A program made the position numbers and the translations under genes. A DNA stretch of 42,368 nt from CAYWRO01 sp964460345 (GTDB lineage: Bacteria; Planctomycetota; Phycisphaerae; Phycisphaerales; UBA1924), in the NCBI GenBank assembly GCA_964460345.1, contig CAYWRO010000030.1:1-42368 (forward strand), given 5' to 3'. A model generated the notes under the pieces. That model had not been told where the DNA came from, did not search any database, and saw only the letters and a program-made list of their open reading frames with translations. Below, piece after piece: positions 1 to 8,477 of the stretch (position 1 is its first letter; the number at the start of each line of letters is the position of its first letter).

Positions 1-12
1 ACAGGGACGTCT

Positions 13-150
13 GCACGGCTGCGCCGCGGAGTACCGCGTCGAGCCGTGGCACCCGGGTGGAGTACCGTGTCGAGCCGTGGCACCCGGGTGGAGTACCGCG
101 TCGAGCCGTGGCACCCGGGTGGAGTACCGCGTCGAGCCGTGGCACCCGAG
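13..150. repeat. Hairpin plus four tandem copies of a 31-bp unit
   Basis: The unit GGAGTACCGCGTCGAGCCGT plus GGCACCCGGGT repeats about four times (from about 28, 59, 90 and 121), with one base change in copy 2 and a diverged end in copy 4. The first copy is preceded by GCACGGCTGCGCC, which makes a hairpin with outer arms CACGGCT (14-20) and AGCCGTG (42-48). The same core occurs in the array at 24.0-24.7 kb with different but still complementary outer arms. No credible gene is visible in bases 1-170. Confidence 0.85.
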
Positions 151-170
151 GGAGAAACTTGAAGACAGCC

Positions 171-202
171 AAAAGGACAACCGGCCTCCTTGCGGAGGCC
201 GG
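171..202 (-). terminator. Intrinsic terminator of the lectin gene
   Basis: A perfect 9-bp stem, CCGGCCTCC (181-189) and GGAGGCCGG (194-202), closes a four-base loop. On the minus strand it is followed by TTGTCCTTTT. It lies about 70 bases after the lectin stop codon. Confidence 0.75.
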
Positions 203-272
203 CCGTCGATTTCGCGTCGAGCGTCCTGTCGAGAGAGGATGACTGGACGCGACGGGGAGAGAGAGAGCGTGT

Positions 273-1130
273 TCAGCGGCGGCGGCGGAGGAGGGCCAGC
301 CCGCCGAGGCCGAAGACCGCAGCGCCCGCCGGAGACGGGATCACGGTCGTTGAGAAGCTCCAGGAGTTCAGCTCCTGCGTCTGCAGATCGGTGAACCCGC
401 CGTTCGCGGCGGTGATGCCGACCCAGGCCTTGCCGTCGTCGAGGTCGAGGATCTGCTCCAGGTCGATGCCGGCCACGGTGAGCGCGGGGCGCGTCATGTC
501 ATCGAACCAGACGGTCATCACGCCGCGCTGGTACCTGATGCGGGCCGTGTGCATCACGCCTTCCTGCCCGCCGTCGACGACCGAAGCCGCGCCGAGCGAG
601 TACGCCTGATCGGCGTCGTTGGGAAGCGTGCCAGCGGTCTGGATGGAGACGTGGTTGTGGTCCAGGTCGTTCCAGTCGTTGTGGTACTTGTTGTCCCACA
701 TGTCGAACTCGACCGCTAGGGAGTTGCGGATCCCGGTGCCGCCGTAGAGCGGGTTGTTGGCGTATCCGAGGCCGCCGCCGTTGCCGCCAAGCGCGGCGAC
801 GGAGGTGTTCTGGATCACGAACGCGAAGCCGTCGGCCCCCATGCCGAGCATCTCGGGGACCATGAAGGAGAAGGTCGTTTCAAAGCCGTCGACGACGTTC
901 TGCTTGTCGGTGTACCACACGGCCGAGGCGCTGCGCCCGCCTGCGATGTCCGTCATGCGGACGGCAGGGCCGGTCTGCTTGGCGGCGCCCACAAGGAAGA
1001 GATTGTCCGTAGAGGTGAAGTCGTTGTAGGCGAAATCGGCGTTGGCGGCGCCGGCAAACGCCAGCACGCCCGCCGCCGCGATCAGACCCACCGGTCGCGT
1101 CGAGTTGAGAGAGGAAACTCGCGTGGCCAT
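273..1130 (-). CDS. Exported L-type lectin-domain protein with PEP-CTERM-like tail
   Basis: 285 residues. ATG at 1130 is chosen because a signal peptide follows at once (Arg near the start, hydrophobic LIAAAGVLAFAGAANA, then DFAYND) and because AGAAAGGA lies about 7-10 bases upstream. An in-frame alternative start at 1205 would put 25 polar residues before the signal. The middle resembles bacterial legume-lectin (L-type) domains: GADGFAFVIQN, then VEFDMWDNKYHND and HNHVSIQ, the usual carbohydrate and metal site region. The C-terminus VIPSPAGAA, a hydrophobic stretch with glycines, then RRRR, is a PEP-CTERM-type sorting signal, so the protein is probably exported and then processed or anchored at the surface. 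The sugar bound cannot be predicted. It appears monocistronic, with its own promoter, long leader and terminator. Confidence 0.85.
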   Translation of the reverse strand: MATRVSSLNSTRPVGLIAAAGVLAFAGAANADFAYNDFTSTDNLFLVGAAKQTGPAVRMTDIAGGRSASAVWYTDKQNVVDGFETTFSFMVPEMLGMGADGFAFVIQNTSVAALGGNGGGLGYANNPLYGGTGIRNSLAVEFDMWDNKYHNDWNDLDHNHVSIQTAGTLPNDADQAYSLGAASVVDGGQEGVMHTARIRYQRGVMTVWFDDMTRPALTVAGIDLEQILDLDDGKAWVGITAANGGFTDLQTQELNSWSFSTTVIPSPAGAAVFGLGGLALLRRRR

Positions 1131-1275
1131 GTCTGCTGTCCTTTCTGAACCGCGGACGCGTCCGGCGCAAACCGACCGCGCACACGGTGTTGTCCCGCGT
1201 GTCATACCAGTGCCAATCCGTGGCCTGCCCGAATCGTCTTTGGCCCACGCGACAACAACTGCGCCGCGAGGCGGT

Positions 1276-1315
1276 CAGACGATCCGTCTGTGTGCGCGGT
1301 TGTCCTTCAACCGCG
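1276..1315 (-). promoter_or_regulatory. Structured 5' leader of the lectin gene
   Basis: Between the predicted promoter and the ATG lies a leader of about 240 bases without a gene. It contains two adjacent perfect hairpins: CAGACG-ATC-CGTCTG (1276-1290) and CGCGGTTG-TCCTT-CAACCGCG (1295-1315). I do not recognise a known riboswitch class. They may be stability or regulatory elements. Confidence 0.4.
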
Positions 1316-1376
1316 AAAGAGATCGCACGCGGGGCGGTGTTGAGAGGTCCGCGCCCGGAGCGAGCATCGCACCCTA

Positions 1377-1404
1377 ACTAGATCACAAAAAAATGCAGTG
1401 TCAA
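1377..1404 (-). promoter_or_regulatory. Sigma-70-type promoter of the lectin gene
   Basis: On the minus strand TTGACA (1404-1399) is separated by 16 bases from TCTAGT (1382-1377). The -35 box is a full consensus match and the -10 box matches at four of six positions. The spacer contains a T-run. It lies about 250 bases before the lectin ATG. Confidence 0.55.
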
Positions 1405-1483
1405 GCGCGAACCGCCAGATCCGGGCGGAGTGAAGTGCCCAATTGGGCCACCTCCCCTAAATACCCCGGTTTTCCACCAGCCT

Positions 1484-3589
1484 TCACCCGGCCCCGGTCC
1501 GTGATTCGGCGGCCGGCTGCGAATCCGGGCCGTCCAGCGGGGCCAGAATCACGCATCGCACGCCGCGGGGCTCGAAGCGGATTTCTGAGCGTCCCTTCAA
1601 CTGAAACCGCACCTCATCGGCGATGAGGCGGGTGCCGAATCCGACCGCGTCGGGGTCGGTGACCGCCGGCCCGCCGTGCTCGGACCACTCGATCCTGAGG
1701 GCCCGGCCGAGGTCTGGATCGTCGACCCGCTTCCAGGCGACGCCGACCCACCCCGCCGCGGCGGAGAGGGCCCCGTACTTCACGGCGTTGGTGGCCAGCT
1801 CGTTCAGGGCGAGGGCCAGGGGAGAGGCCATGCGGGCCGGGAGGAGGATTTTCTCACCATCGACCATGAGGCGACCGGGGTCGTCGATGGTGTAGGGCTC
1901 AAGGGTCTGCCGGACGATGGATTCCAGGGCCGCGACGTGCCTGTGGGATTGGGCGAGCACCTCGTGGGTGCGGGCCAGGGCACGCAGGCGGCCGGAGAAG
2001 GTGCGTTCGAAGTGCTGGAGCGTGGGGGCGGCGCGCAGGGACTGCTCGGCGAGGACCATGACCGCCGCGAGGTTGTTCTTGACGCGATGGTCCAGTTCGC
2101 GGAGCATGAGGGCCTGTCGCTGCTCCGCCTCCTTGCGGCCGGTGATGTCCGTCATGGCCCCGATCAGCCGTACGACCTGTCTGGCTTCGTTGCGGACGAT
2201 GAAGCCGCGGTCGCGGACGTGCGCGTACCCGCCCCGAGCCGTGCGGAGGCGATACTCGGCCTCCCAGTTTCGTCCCCCGCCCGCGATGGCCGCGGCGAGG
2301 CTGGCCTCGACTTCTGCGCGGTCGTCGGGGTGGATGCGCTGCCGCCACCACTCGACGTCGGGGACGGTGTCGATCTCGCCGACGATGTCCATCATGGCGT
2401 CGTTGCGCCAGACGCGTCCGGTGGGGATGTTCCAGTCGTAGATCGCGTCGCGTGTCGCAAGCGTGACCATGTGGAAGCGGGCTTCGCGTTCGCGGAGGGC
2501 CTCTTCGGTCTGGACCTGCTCCGTGACGTCGATCATCACGCCCGCGCGGATCGGTCCCCCGTCCCGCCCGTGGCCGGGAAGGCGGACGGCGCGGTCCTCG
2601 ATCCAGCGGAAGCCGCCTTCGGCGGTGCGCATGCGGGCGCGGGTGATGAGGGTGCCGCGAGCGCCGTCGCGCTCCCACTGGGCCTGCTTGGCGCGGACGC
2701 GGTCGGCATCCCGCGGGTCCAGAAGGCCGAAGAGCCCCTCGGGTGAGCTTTCGACCTCGTCGGCGGGGATGCCGAGGAGAGCCTGCAGGTTCCGCGAGAT
2801 GAGTTGCGATCGTGTGCCGCCCTCGTAGAAGACGACGTCCGGCATGCTCTCCAGCAGGGCCGCGAGGCGGTACTCGGTGCGGCGCAGGTGCTCGGTGGTG
2901 CGGATCCGCTCGATGACGCGGGCGGCGGTATCGGCGAAGAACTCGATGTAGCGGAAAGCCTCCGTATCCGGGCGCCGGCCGGAGGCGGGGTCGTCGTACA
3001 TGACCAGGCCGATTGGGCTGCCGCTCGTCGCGTAGAGCGGGGTGTAGGCGACATCCTGCGGGTTCCAGTGCGACCCGGGGCGGTCGGGGGCGGCATCGCC
3101 GTTGGGCTGCCCCGCGGCGGAGGTCCGGGCCGCCGGCCCGGGCTGGCGGCTTGGGACGACCGGGGGCGGGTCTACCAGTTCGTGCTTGCGTTCGGCCGGG
3201 ATGAGGTAGCTTCGGCTGAGCAGAAAGGGCGCGCGGCTGACGCCGAACATGGCGCGGCGCTGCTCCCGTGTGGCCCGGCTGTTGCGGAGTTCGCGCTCCT
3301 CCTCCGGGGTCATGCCGGCAAAGGCGGCGGCGGCGATCGTCCACTCCGGGGTGTAGGCGTATGCCGCGGTGCGGCCCCAGCCGGTGTCGCGCATGGCCGC
3401 GCAGACGATGCGGAGGGCCTCTTCCTCTGTGGCGGCCAGATGCAGGTCCGCCGCGGCACGGAGCAGGCGCGCCAGGTCGGCGTCGTGGGTCTTCAGCGCC
3501 GCGGGGAAAGGGGCCGGGATGGCATCACCGGAAGACTCGACAAGGCGTTGCTGCCCCGCGATGGCGTCCTGGCGATGAGGGTTGGGCAT
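1484..3589 (-). CDS. GAF-PAS-PAS sensor histidine kinase, HWE family
   Basis: 701 residues from ATG 3589; a TTG at 3625 would add 12 residues, and neither start has a clear ribosome site. Order of domains: GAF-like region (about 40-230), two PAS domains with PAC tails (about 240-360 and 370-490; endings MIDVTEQ and MTDITGRKEAE), then the kinase. The phospho-acceptor is His501 in LRELDHRVKNNLA, the ATPase N-box is LALALNELATNAVKYG (Asn596), and EWSEHGGP (Trp635-x-Glu637) is the WxE signature of HWE kinases. No membrane segment and no receiver domain are visible, so it is probably a soluble sensor passing phosphate to a separate partner, and no response regulator gene adjoins it. PAS and GAF ligands are unknown. 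It is divergent from fbaB. The reverse strand holds several long spurious ORFs. Confidence 0.9.
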   Translation of the reverse strand: MPNPHRQDAIAGQQRLVESSGDAIPAPFPAALKTHDADLARLLRAAADLHLAATEEEALRIVCAAMRDTGWGRTAAYAYTPEWTIAAAAFAGMTPEEERELRNSRATREQRRAMFGVSRAPFLLSRSYLIPAERKHELVDPPPVVPSRQPGPAARTSAAGQPNGDAAPDRPGSHWNPQDVAYTPLYATSGSPIGLVMYDDPASGRRPDTEAFRYIEFFADTAARVIERIRTTEHLRRTEYRLAALLESMPDVVFYEGGTRSQLISRNLQALLGIPADEVESSPEGLFGLLDPRDADRVRAKQAQWERDGARGTLITRARMRTAEGGFRWIEDRAVRLPGHGRDGGPIRAGVMIDVTEQVQTEEALREREARFHMVTLATRDAIYDWNIPTGRVWRNDAMMDIVGEIDTVPDVEWWRQRIHPDDRAEVEASLAAAIAGGGRNWEAEYRLRTARGGYAHVRDRGFIVRNEARQVVRLIGAMTDITGRKEAEQRQALMLRELDHRVKNNLAAVMVLAEQSLRAAPTLQHFERTFSGRLRALARTHEVLAQSHRHVAALESIVRQTLEPYTIDDPGRLMVDGEKILLPARMASPLALALNELATNAVKYGALSAAAGWVGVAWKRVDDPDLGRALRIEWSEHGGPAVTDPDAVGFGTRLIADEVRFQLKGRSEIRFEPRGVRCVILAPLDGPDSQPAAESRTGAG

Positions 3590-3784
3590 GCTTGGGAATC
3601 GTTGCGCGGTTGTGCGCGGGTTCAAGGTGTGAGCGCGGGCGTTGCTGGGAGCGAACTTTCTTTCTTACGGGCGGGATTGGCGGCGTGATTGGCGGCCGGG
3701 GGACGACTGACCGCTTCCTGACGGGCGCGTCTGATGGAGGCTGCCCCTAGAATCGCCAAAACCACGCATACCGGAGACTTCTTC

Positions 3785-4891
3785 ATGACGACCGACATCG
3801 CCGCCATTCTCGGGAAGGACGCCGACCTGCTGCTGAACCACGAGTGCCGGACCTTTCCGCGCTCCAGCCTGCAGTTGCCCGGGCCGGACTTCATCGACCG
3901 CGTGGTGGCGCACACGGACCGGCCGACGCCGGTGCTGCGGAACTATCAGCTCATGCTGAACACGGGGCGGCTGGCGGGGACCGGGTACATTTCGATCCTG
4001 CCGGTCGACCAGGGCGTCGAGCACTCCGCGGGCGCGAGCTTTGCGCCGAATCCGGAGTACTTCGACCCTGAGAACATCGTCAAGCTCGCGATCGAGGGCG
4101 GGTGCAACGCGGTGGCGTCGACCTTCGGCGTTCTGGGCATGACGGCGCGCAAGTACGCCCACAAGATCCCCTTCCTCGTCAAGTTCAACCACAACGAACT
4201 GCTGACCTATCCGAACAAGTACGACCAGACGCTCTACGGCACGGTGAACCAGTGCTTTGAGGTGGGCGCGGTGGCGGTCGGGGCGACGATCTACTTCGGC
4301 AGCGAAGAGTCGCGCCGGCAGATTCAGGAAGTCGCCGAGATGTTCGCGCACGCGCACTCGCTCGGCATGGTGACCGTCCTGTGGTGCTACATCCGCAACG
4401 ACGCCTTCAAGGTGAAGAGCCCGGACGGCAAGGCGACGGATTATCACGCCGCGGCGGACCTGACGGGGCAGGCGAACCACCTGGGCGTGACGATTCAGGC
4501 GGACATCATCAAGCAGAAGCTCCCGACCAACAACGGCGGGTATGCCGCGCTGAACATGGGCGGCTCCAGCTACGGCAAGTTCGACAAGCGCGTGTACACC
4601 AAGCTTTCCGGCAGCGAAGAAAACGGCGGGGGCGGGCACCCGATCGACCTGTGCCGCTACCAGATCGCCAACTGCTACATGGGTCGGGCGCCGCTGATCA
4701 ACTCCGGCGGCGAAAGCAAGGGTGACAGCGATCTCGCCGACGCTGTGCGGACTGCCGTGATCAACAAGCGCGCCGGCGGCATGGGCCTCATCAGCGGCCG
4801 CAAGGCCTTCCAGCGCCCGATGAAGGATGGGGCGAAGCTGCTGGAAGCGATTCAGGATGTGTATCTGGACGAGCGTGTGACGATCGCGTAA
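3785..4891 (+). CDS. fbaB: Class I fructose-bisphosphate aldolase (FbaB/DhnA type)
   Basis: 368 residues. Cleaves fructose 1,6-bisphosphate to dihydroxyacetone phosphate and glyceraldehyde 3-phosphate (or the reverse) through a lysine Schiff base; cytosolic, in glycolysis and gluconeogenesis. It is very close along its whole length to the E. coli FbaB pattern as I remember it: LLGKDAD at the N-terminus, LPVDQGVEHSAGASF, IPFLVKFNHNE, GATIYFGSEESRRQIQE, ADLTGQANHLG, INSGGESKGDSDLADAVRTA and INKRAGGMGLISGRKAF. ATG 3785 is chosen because homology begins there and GGAGA sits 8 bases upstream; a longer frame starting at 3734 has no support. A TAGAAT -10-like box lies at 3748-3753. The downstream spacer to the next gene (125 bases) contains GCGGC-TGC-GCCGC, a possible weak terminator. 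Confidence 0.96.
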   Translation: MTTDIAAILGKDADLLLNHECRTFPRSSLQLPGPDFIDRVVAHTDRPTPVLRNYQLMLNTGRLAGTGYISILPVDQGVEHSAGASFAPNPEYFDPENIVKLAIEGGCNAVASTFGVLGMTARKYAHKIPFLVKFNHNELLTYPNKYDQTLYGTVNQCFEVGAVAVGATIYFGSEESRRQIQEVAEMFAHAHSLGMVTVLWCYIRNDAFKVKSPDGKATDYHAAADLTGQANHLGVTIQADIIKQKLPTNNGGYAALNMGGSSYGKFDKRVYTKLSGSEENGGGGHPIDLCRYQIANCYMGRAPLINSGGESKGDSDLADAVRTAVINKRAGGMGLISGRKAFQRPMKDGAKLLEAIQDVYLDERVTIA

Positions 4892-5005
4892 GGCCGGGTA
4901 CGAGTGCTCGCGGCGGTCCGCCGCGGGGTCAAACGTAGTGACTTGTTGGGCGCGGCTGCGCCGCTCTTTCGAGGGCGGCACAGCCGCGTTTCGGTTTCAG
5001 GTTCA

Positions 5006-5011
5006 TACGCT
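5006..5011 (+). promoter_or_regulatory. TACGCT, -10-like box 5 bases before the start codon
   Basis: TACGCT is followed by TGTAG and then ATG 5017. This spacing would put the transcription start on or beside the ATG (leaderless layout). No Shine-Dalgarno sequence is present. Confidence 0.4.
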
Positions 5012-5016
5012 TGTAG

Positions 5017-6144
5017 ATGCACAGCGAAACGGATGTCTTTATCGTCGGCGCCGGCCCGATCGGCATCGAGCTGGCGGTTGCCCTGAAGCGAGCCGGCGTC
5101 GAGTACCTGCACGTCGATGCCGGCCAGGTCGGCTCGACGATGCAGTGGTGGGCGCCGGGGACGCAGTTCTTCTCCAGCCCGGAACGCATCGCGATTTCCG
5201 GAGTCCCGCTGCTGACCGCCAACCAGCAGAAGGCGACTCGCGAGGAGTACCTGTCGTATCTCCGCGGCGTGGTGGAGCAGTTTGACCTGGAGGTTCGGAC
5301 GTATGAGCGGGTGGTGGGGATTGAGCGGTTGGCGGAGGAGAACAAAGAAAAGGAGACATCGCCTGGAAAGGCGATGCCACGATTTGAGATCACGACGCGG
5401 TCCCGCCGCGGCGAGCGGCGCTGCCGGGCGCGACACCTGGTGCTCGCCATCGGTGACATGCAGCGGCCGCGGCGGCTTGGGATTCCGGGTGAGGATCTGC
5501 CGCACGTGAGCCACTACCTGCAGGATCCGCACGTCTACTTCCGCACGGATGTTCTCATCGTCGGCGGCAAGAACTCGGCGGTGGAGGCGGCGATCCGGCT
5601 CTACCGGGCGGGCTCGCGCGTGACGCTCTCGTACCGCGGCAGCGAGCTGGATGAGAAGCGTGTGAAGTACTGGCTGCTGCCGGAGATCAAGTGGCTCATT
5701 GACAAGGGGCGCATCCGCTGGCTGCCGCGGACCGTGCCCGTGCGGATCTCGGCGGAGGGGGTGGAACTGGCGGAGACGGATGAGGCGGGACGTGCTGTCG
5801 AACGCGCGCCTGGCGAGGCGCTGCCGCAACTGGATCCGGATTTTGTGCTGCTGCTGACGGGGTACGAGCAGGATTCAAGCCTGTTTGAACTCGCCGGCGT
5901 TGAACTGCTCGGCGAAGGCAAGCGCCCGCGGCACAACTACCAGACGATGGAGACGAACGTCCCCGGCATTTTCGTCGCGGGAACAGCCGCGGCGGGGACG
6001 CAGATCGGCGGCGTGAAGGAGTTCATCGAGACAGCCCACGTGCACTTGGACCGCATCATCGCGGCGATCACCGGCACACACACGGAGGCTGAGCGGCGCA
6101 CCGCGACACTGGTGGAGGAGGCGGCGGACCTGCCGGAGAGTTAG
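5017..6144 (+). CDS. YpdA-like FAD/NAD(P)H oxidoreductase
   Basis: 375 residues. Two Rossmann folds are visible: an FAD-binding IVGAGPIGIELA near residue 8 and an NAD(P)H-binding IVGGKNSAVEAAIRLYRAG near 180. The C-terminal GIFVAGTAAAG is typical of FAD closure in this superfamily. The stretch from QFFSSPERIAISGVPLL to the middle resembles YpdA, the putative bacillithiol-disulfide reductase of Firmicutes. However, the cysteine of the YpdA GGGPCG motif is isoleucine here (GAGPIG), and there is no thioredoxin-reductase CxxC, so thiol-disulfide reduction is uncertain. About 12-15 extra residues (near 113-125, ENKEKETSPGKAMPR) are encoded by a perfect palindrome at 5357-5376. Stands alone, converging on the VKOR-DsbA gene. 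Confidence 0.8.
   Translation: MHSETDVFIVGAGPIGIELAVALKRAGVEYLHVDAGQVGSTMQWWAPGTQFFSSPERIAISGVPLLTANQQKATREEYLSYLRGVVEQFDLEVRTYERVVGIERLAEENKEKETSPGKAMPRFEITTRSRRGERRCRARHLVLAIGDMQRPRRLGIPGEDLPHVSHYLQDPHVYFRTDVLIVGGKNSAVEAAIRLYRAGSRVTLSYRGSELDEKRVKYWLLPEIKWLIDKGRIRWLPRTVPVRISAEGVELAETDEAGRAVERAPGEALPQLDPDFVLLLTGYEQDSSLFELAGVELLGEGKRPRHNYQTMETNVPGIFVAGTAAAGTQIGGVKEFIETAHVHLDRIIAAITGTHTEAERRTATLVEEAADLPES
5357..5376. repeat. Perfect palindrome inside the YpdA-like gene
   Basis: CATCGCCT (5357-5364), loop GGAA, AGGCGATG (5369-5376): an 8-bp perfect stem with a GNRA-type loop, read in frame as part of TSPGKAM. Its apex (CT-GGAA-AG) resembles that of the palindromes at 21.0 and 30.1 kb. Confidence 0.7.
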
Positions 6145-6175
6145 GACGGGGAAGCCGATTTCGGGTTGAAGGATT

Positions 6176-8185
6176 TCAGTTCGTCTTGCCCCGTGACTGG
6201 AGCATCGCGCCCCGCACGACTTCCTTGATGACCTCCGTCCGATTCGTCGGCACAACCTTGCCTCCGACGATGATCAGCGGCATCCGTGCGTTCGGGTCGA
6301 GCGCCTGCTTGCGCATGGCGTCGTCGGCGATGGCGGACCAGATGTCGGGCGTGTCCGCGGCGGCGATGATGGCGTCGCCGTCGAGGCCGACCTTGCCGGC
6401 GGCGAACTTGGCCATGAAGTCACCGAGAGATCGCTCCGGGTTCTCCATCAGCCAGGCGTGCATCTTCCAGAATCCCTCTTCGCCGGCGACCTGTCCGGCG
6501 GCTTCGGCGATCTGTGCCGCGCGGCAGGCGCCTTCCAGCAGGAGGGGGCGTTCCGGGAGGTACTCGTTGCAGCCGCGGTCGAGTGGGTAGAAGCGGAACG
6601 TGTAGCGCGCCCAGTCGTACTCCTCGATGAGCTCGCGCATGGCGCGGTCCACCTCGGGGACACCCGCGAACTTGTAATCGGCCCAGACGACGATGTCGAC
6701 CTCGGGCGCGGTTGCGCCCATTGACCAGTCCGCCTCCGTGACGGTCAGCGTGTCATCGGGCGTGAAGTCGCGTCCCTCGGCCCACATCTGCACGTACTTC
6801 TCGACCGCCGTGGGAGGACGGTCGGCCGCGGCGGTCAGAGCGGGGAGGTTCTCAGCCCGGAGCGCATCGATCTCCGACTTGAGCTGCGAGACCCGGCTCA
6901 TGCCGCGGAGCTCGACGCCGTTGATGAAGACCATCGGCGTCTGGGTGACGCCGAGGGCCTGGGCTTCTTCGATGTCGGCGGTCACGTTGGCCAGCGAGCG
7001 GGATTCGTCGTTGAAGTATGCCATGAAGCCGGCGACGTCGGTGATGCCCGCGGCGGCGATTCCCTGCTGGAGGATCTGCGCGGTTTCGAAGCGGCCCTGA
7101 CGGTTGAAGAGCCACTGATGCATCTTCCAGAACGCCTCGGGACCGCCGATCGCTCCGGCTGTTTCAGCGGCGCGGGCAGCGAAGCAGGCGTTGGGGTGCG
7201 GCGTGTTGGGCACGTACTTGTTGCAGTCCTGGCACCAGGGGTAATGCTTGACGGAAATCCAGATGTCGTCGGAGCGCTGGACCTCCTCCATCAGCAGTTG
7301 TTCCGTGGCGCGGCAGAGATGGCACTGGTAGTCACTGAAGACCACGATGCGGATGGGGGCTTTGGCGGGACCCATCTCCCAGCGTCCGGCGAAGCGCTCT
7401 TTGGCGGGGGGCGAGCCGGCGTTGGCGGTTTCGCCGGTCTCCTCCGGGCGGACGTCGATCTGCTCGGGAACGTCGGGGTTGGACTCGACGGCTGCGCGGG
7501 CGTGGGATTGTTCGATAATCTCCCGGCGGCTCTCGGCGCGCTTTTCGGCGTGGTCCGCTTCGGCCTTGCCCGCGGCGGTCTCGTGCGCGACGCCGAACGC
7601 CGCAGCGCTGAGCACGAAGGCGGCGAGCCCCGCGACCACCGGCGCGCGACCGGCGGCGGCGCGGGGGCGATCGCCCTTCCCGCTCGGGCGTGCTGCGGTG
7701 AACATCCAGGCCGCCACGAGGGCGACAAAAAGCAGGTTGGCCACGTGGGCGGCGAAGCAGTAGACGCAGAACTTCTGCGCAATGGCCATCGCCGCGAGAA
7801 ACAGCACGCTGACAAGCCCGCCGACGAAGGTCATGCCGGTGACGACGCGGCTGGGGCCCGATCGCCACGAAAGCATCCACGCGAGCCCCATGGCCACGAA
7901 GAAGGCGAAGCCCACATAGGAGACCGGCCAGTCGATGACCGGCACCATGCCGATCTTCACGCCGAAGACCTCAGCGTTCTTGATGTCCGCGCAGCCGCTC
8001 TGGGGGCCGCAGCCGGGGAGGTTGAAGTTCGCCGCGACCTCACGGATTGACAGCATCAGGGCCGCACTCGCCGCGATGAGCAGCAGCGCCAGGCCCGCGG
8101 ACCAGACGGCCGTCGGCAGCCCCGGTCCGGATTCCGGCCCGGCCGCCTTCTGACCGGATCCCTTCGCCTGCTTGGATCGACCCAT
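6176..8185 (-). CDS. Membrane VKOR domain fused to two DsbA-like thioredoxin domains
   Basis: 669 residues. ATG 8185 is preceded by GGAGGG at 5-base spacing, which decides the start over one at 8236. Residues about 25-200 form a VKOR-like membrane domain with several transmembrane segments, a loop pair Cys59/Cys65 (PGCGPQSGC) and the quinone-side CxxC Cys140-VY-Cys143. A linker (about 205-265, charged) leads to a DsbA-like domain with active site C288-HL-C291 and cis-proline QTPMVF (about 415). A second DsbA-like domain (about 494-665) has ADYKFAGV where the CxxC should be, so it cannot do redox chemistry at that site. Both thioredoxin domains keep a CNxYxP motif and a later AC(F/R)AA cysteine. 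The natural role is oxidation of exported protein thiols with electrons passed to quinone. Encoding VKOR and DsbA in one chain is known; the second, degenerate DsbA copy is unusual. Confidence 0.88.
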   Translation of the reverse strand: MGRSKQAKGSGQKAAGPESGPGLPTAVWSAGLALLLIAASAALMLSIREVAANFNLPGCGPQSGCADIKNAEVFGVKIGMVPVIDWPVSYVGFAFFVAMGLAWMLSWRSGPSRVVTGMTFVGGLVSVLFLAAMAIAQKFCVYCFAAHVANLLFVALVAAWMFTAARPSGKGDRPRAAAGRAPVVAGLAAFVLSAAAFGVAHETAAGKAEADHAEKRAESRREIIEQSHARAAVESNPDVPEQIDVRPEETGETANAGSPPAKERFAGRWEMGPAKAPIRIVVFSDYQCHLCRATEQLLMEEVQRSDDIWISVKHYPWCQDCNKYVPNTPHPNACFAARAAETAGAIGGPEAFWKMHQWLFNRQGRFETAQILQQGIAAAGITDVAGFMAYFNDESRSLANVTADIEEAQALGVTQTPMVFINGVELRGMSRVSQLKSEIDALRAENLPALTAAADRPPTAVEKYVQMWAEGRDFTPDDTLTVTEADWSMGATAPEVDIVVWADYKFAGVPEVDRAMRELIEEYDWARYTFRFYPLDRGCNEYLPERPLLLEGACRAAQIAEAAGQVAGEEGFWKMHAWLMENPERSLGDFMAKFAAGKVGLDGDAIIAAADTPDIWSAIADDAMRKQALDPNARMPLIIVGGKVVPTNRTEVIKEVVRGAMLQSRGKTN

Positions 8186-8477
8186 CGATGCCCTCCATCT
8201 CTCAGCCACGCGGGTTTCGCCGCGGCGAGCGCGCAACGCGACCGCCGCGGCGGGGATCCTATTGAAGAACGGCTGGACGGGCGGCCTGTTGCCCCTTCGC
8301 CCACCAGCCAGACCCCCAACATGGGGGAAATCGCCCTCTTTCGGGTTGGGGCAGGTGGTACGATCGCTCCGCGGCCGCGTTCGCCTTCGGGTTGCTCCCG
8401 GGGCGGAAACGCGAGCCGCCGTCGAGGACCCACGACCCCGACGGACCCTGAGGCTCTCAAACAGAAAGGAATCACAG

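Noticed and set aside
1676..2746. 356-codon plus-strand frame and a 294-codon plus-strand frame (2804-3688)
   Set aside because: Antisense to the PAS kinase, whose domains and motifs are clear; high GC keeps the opposite strand open.
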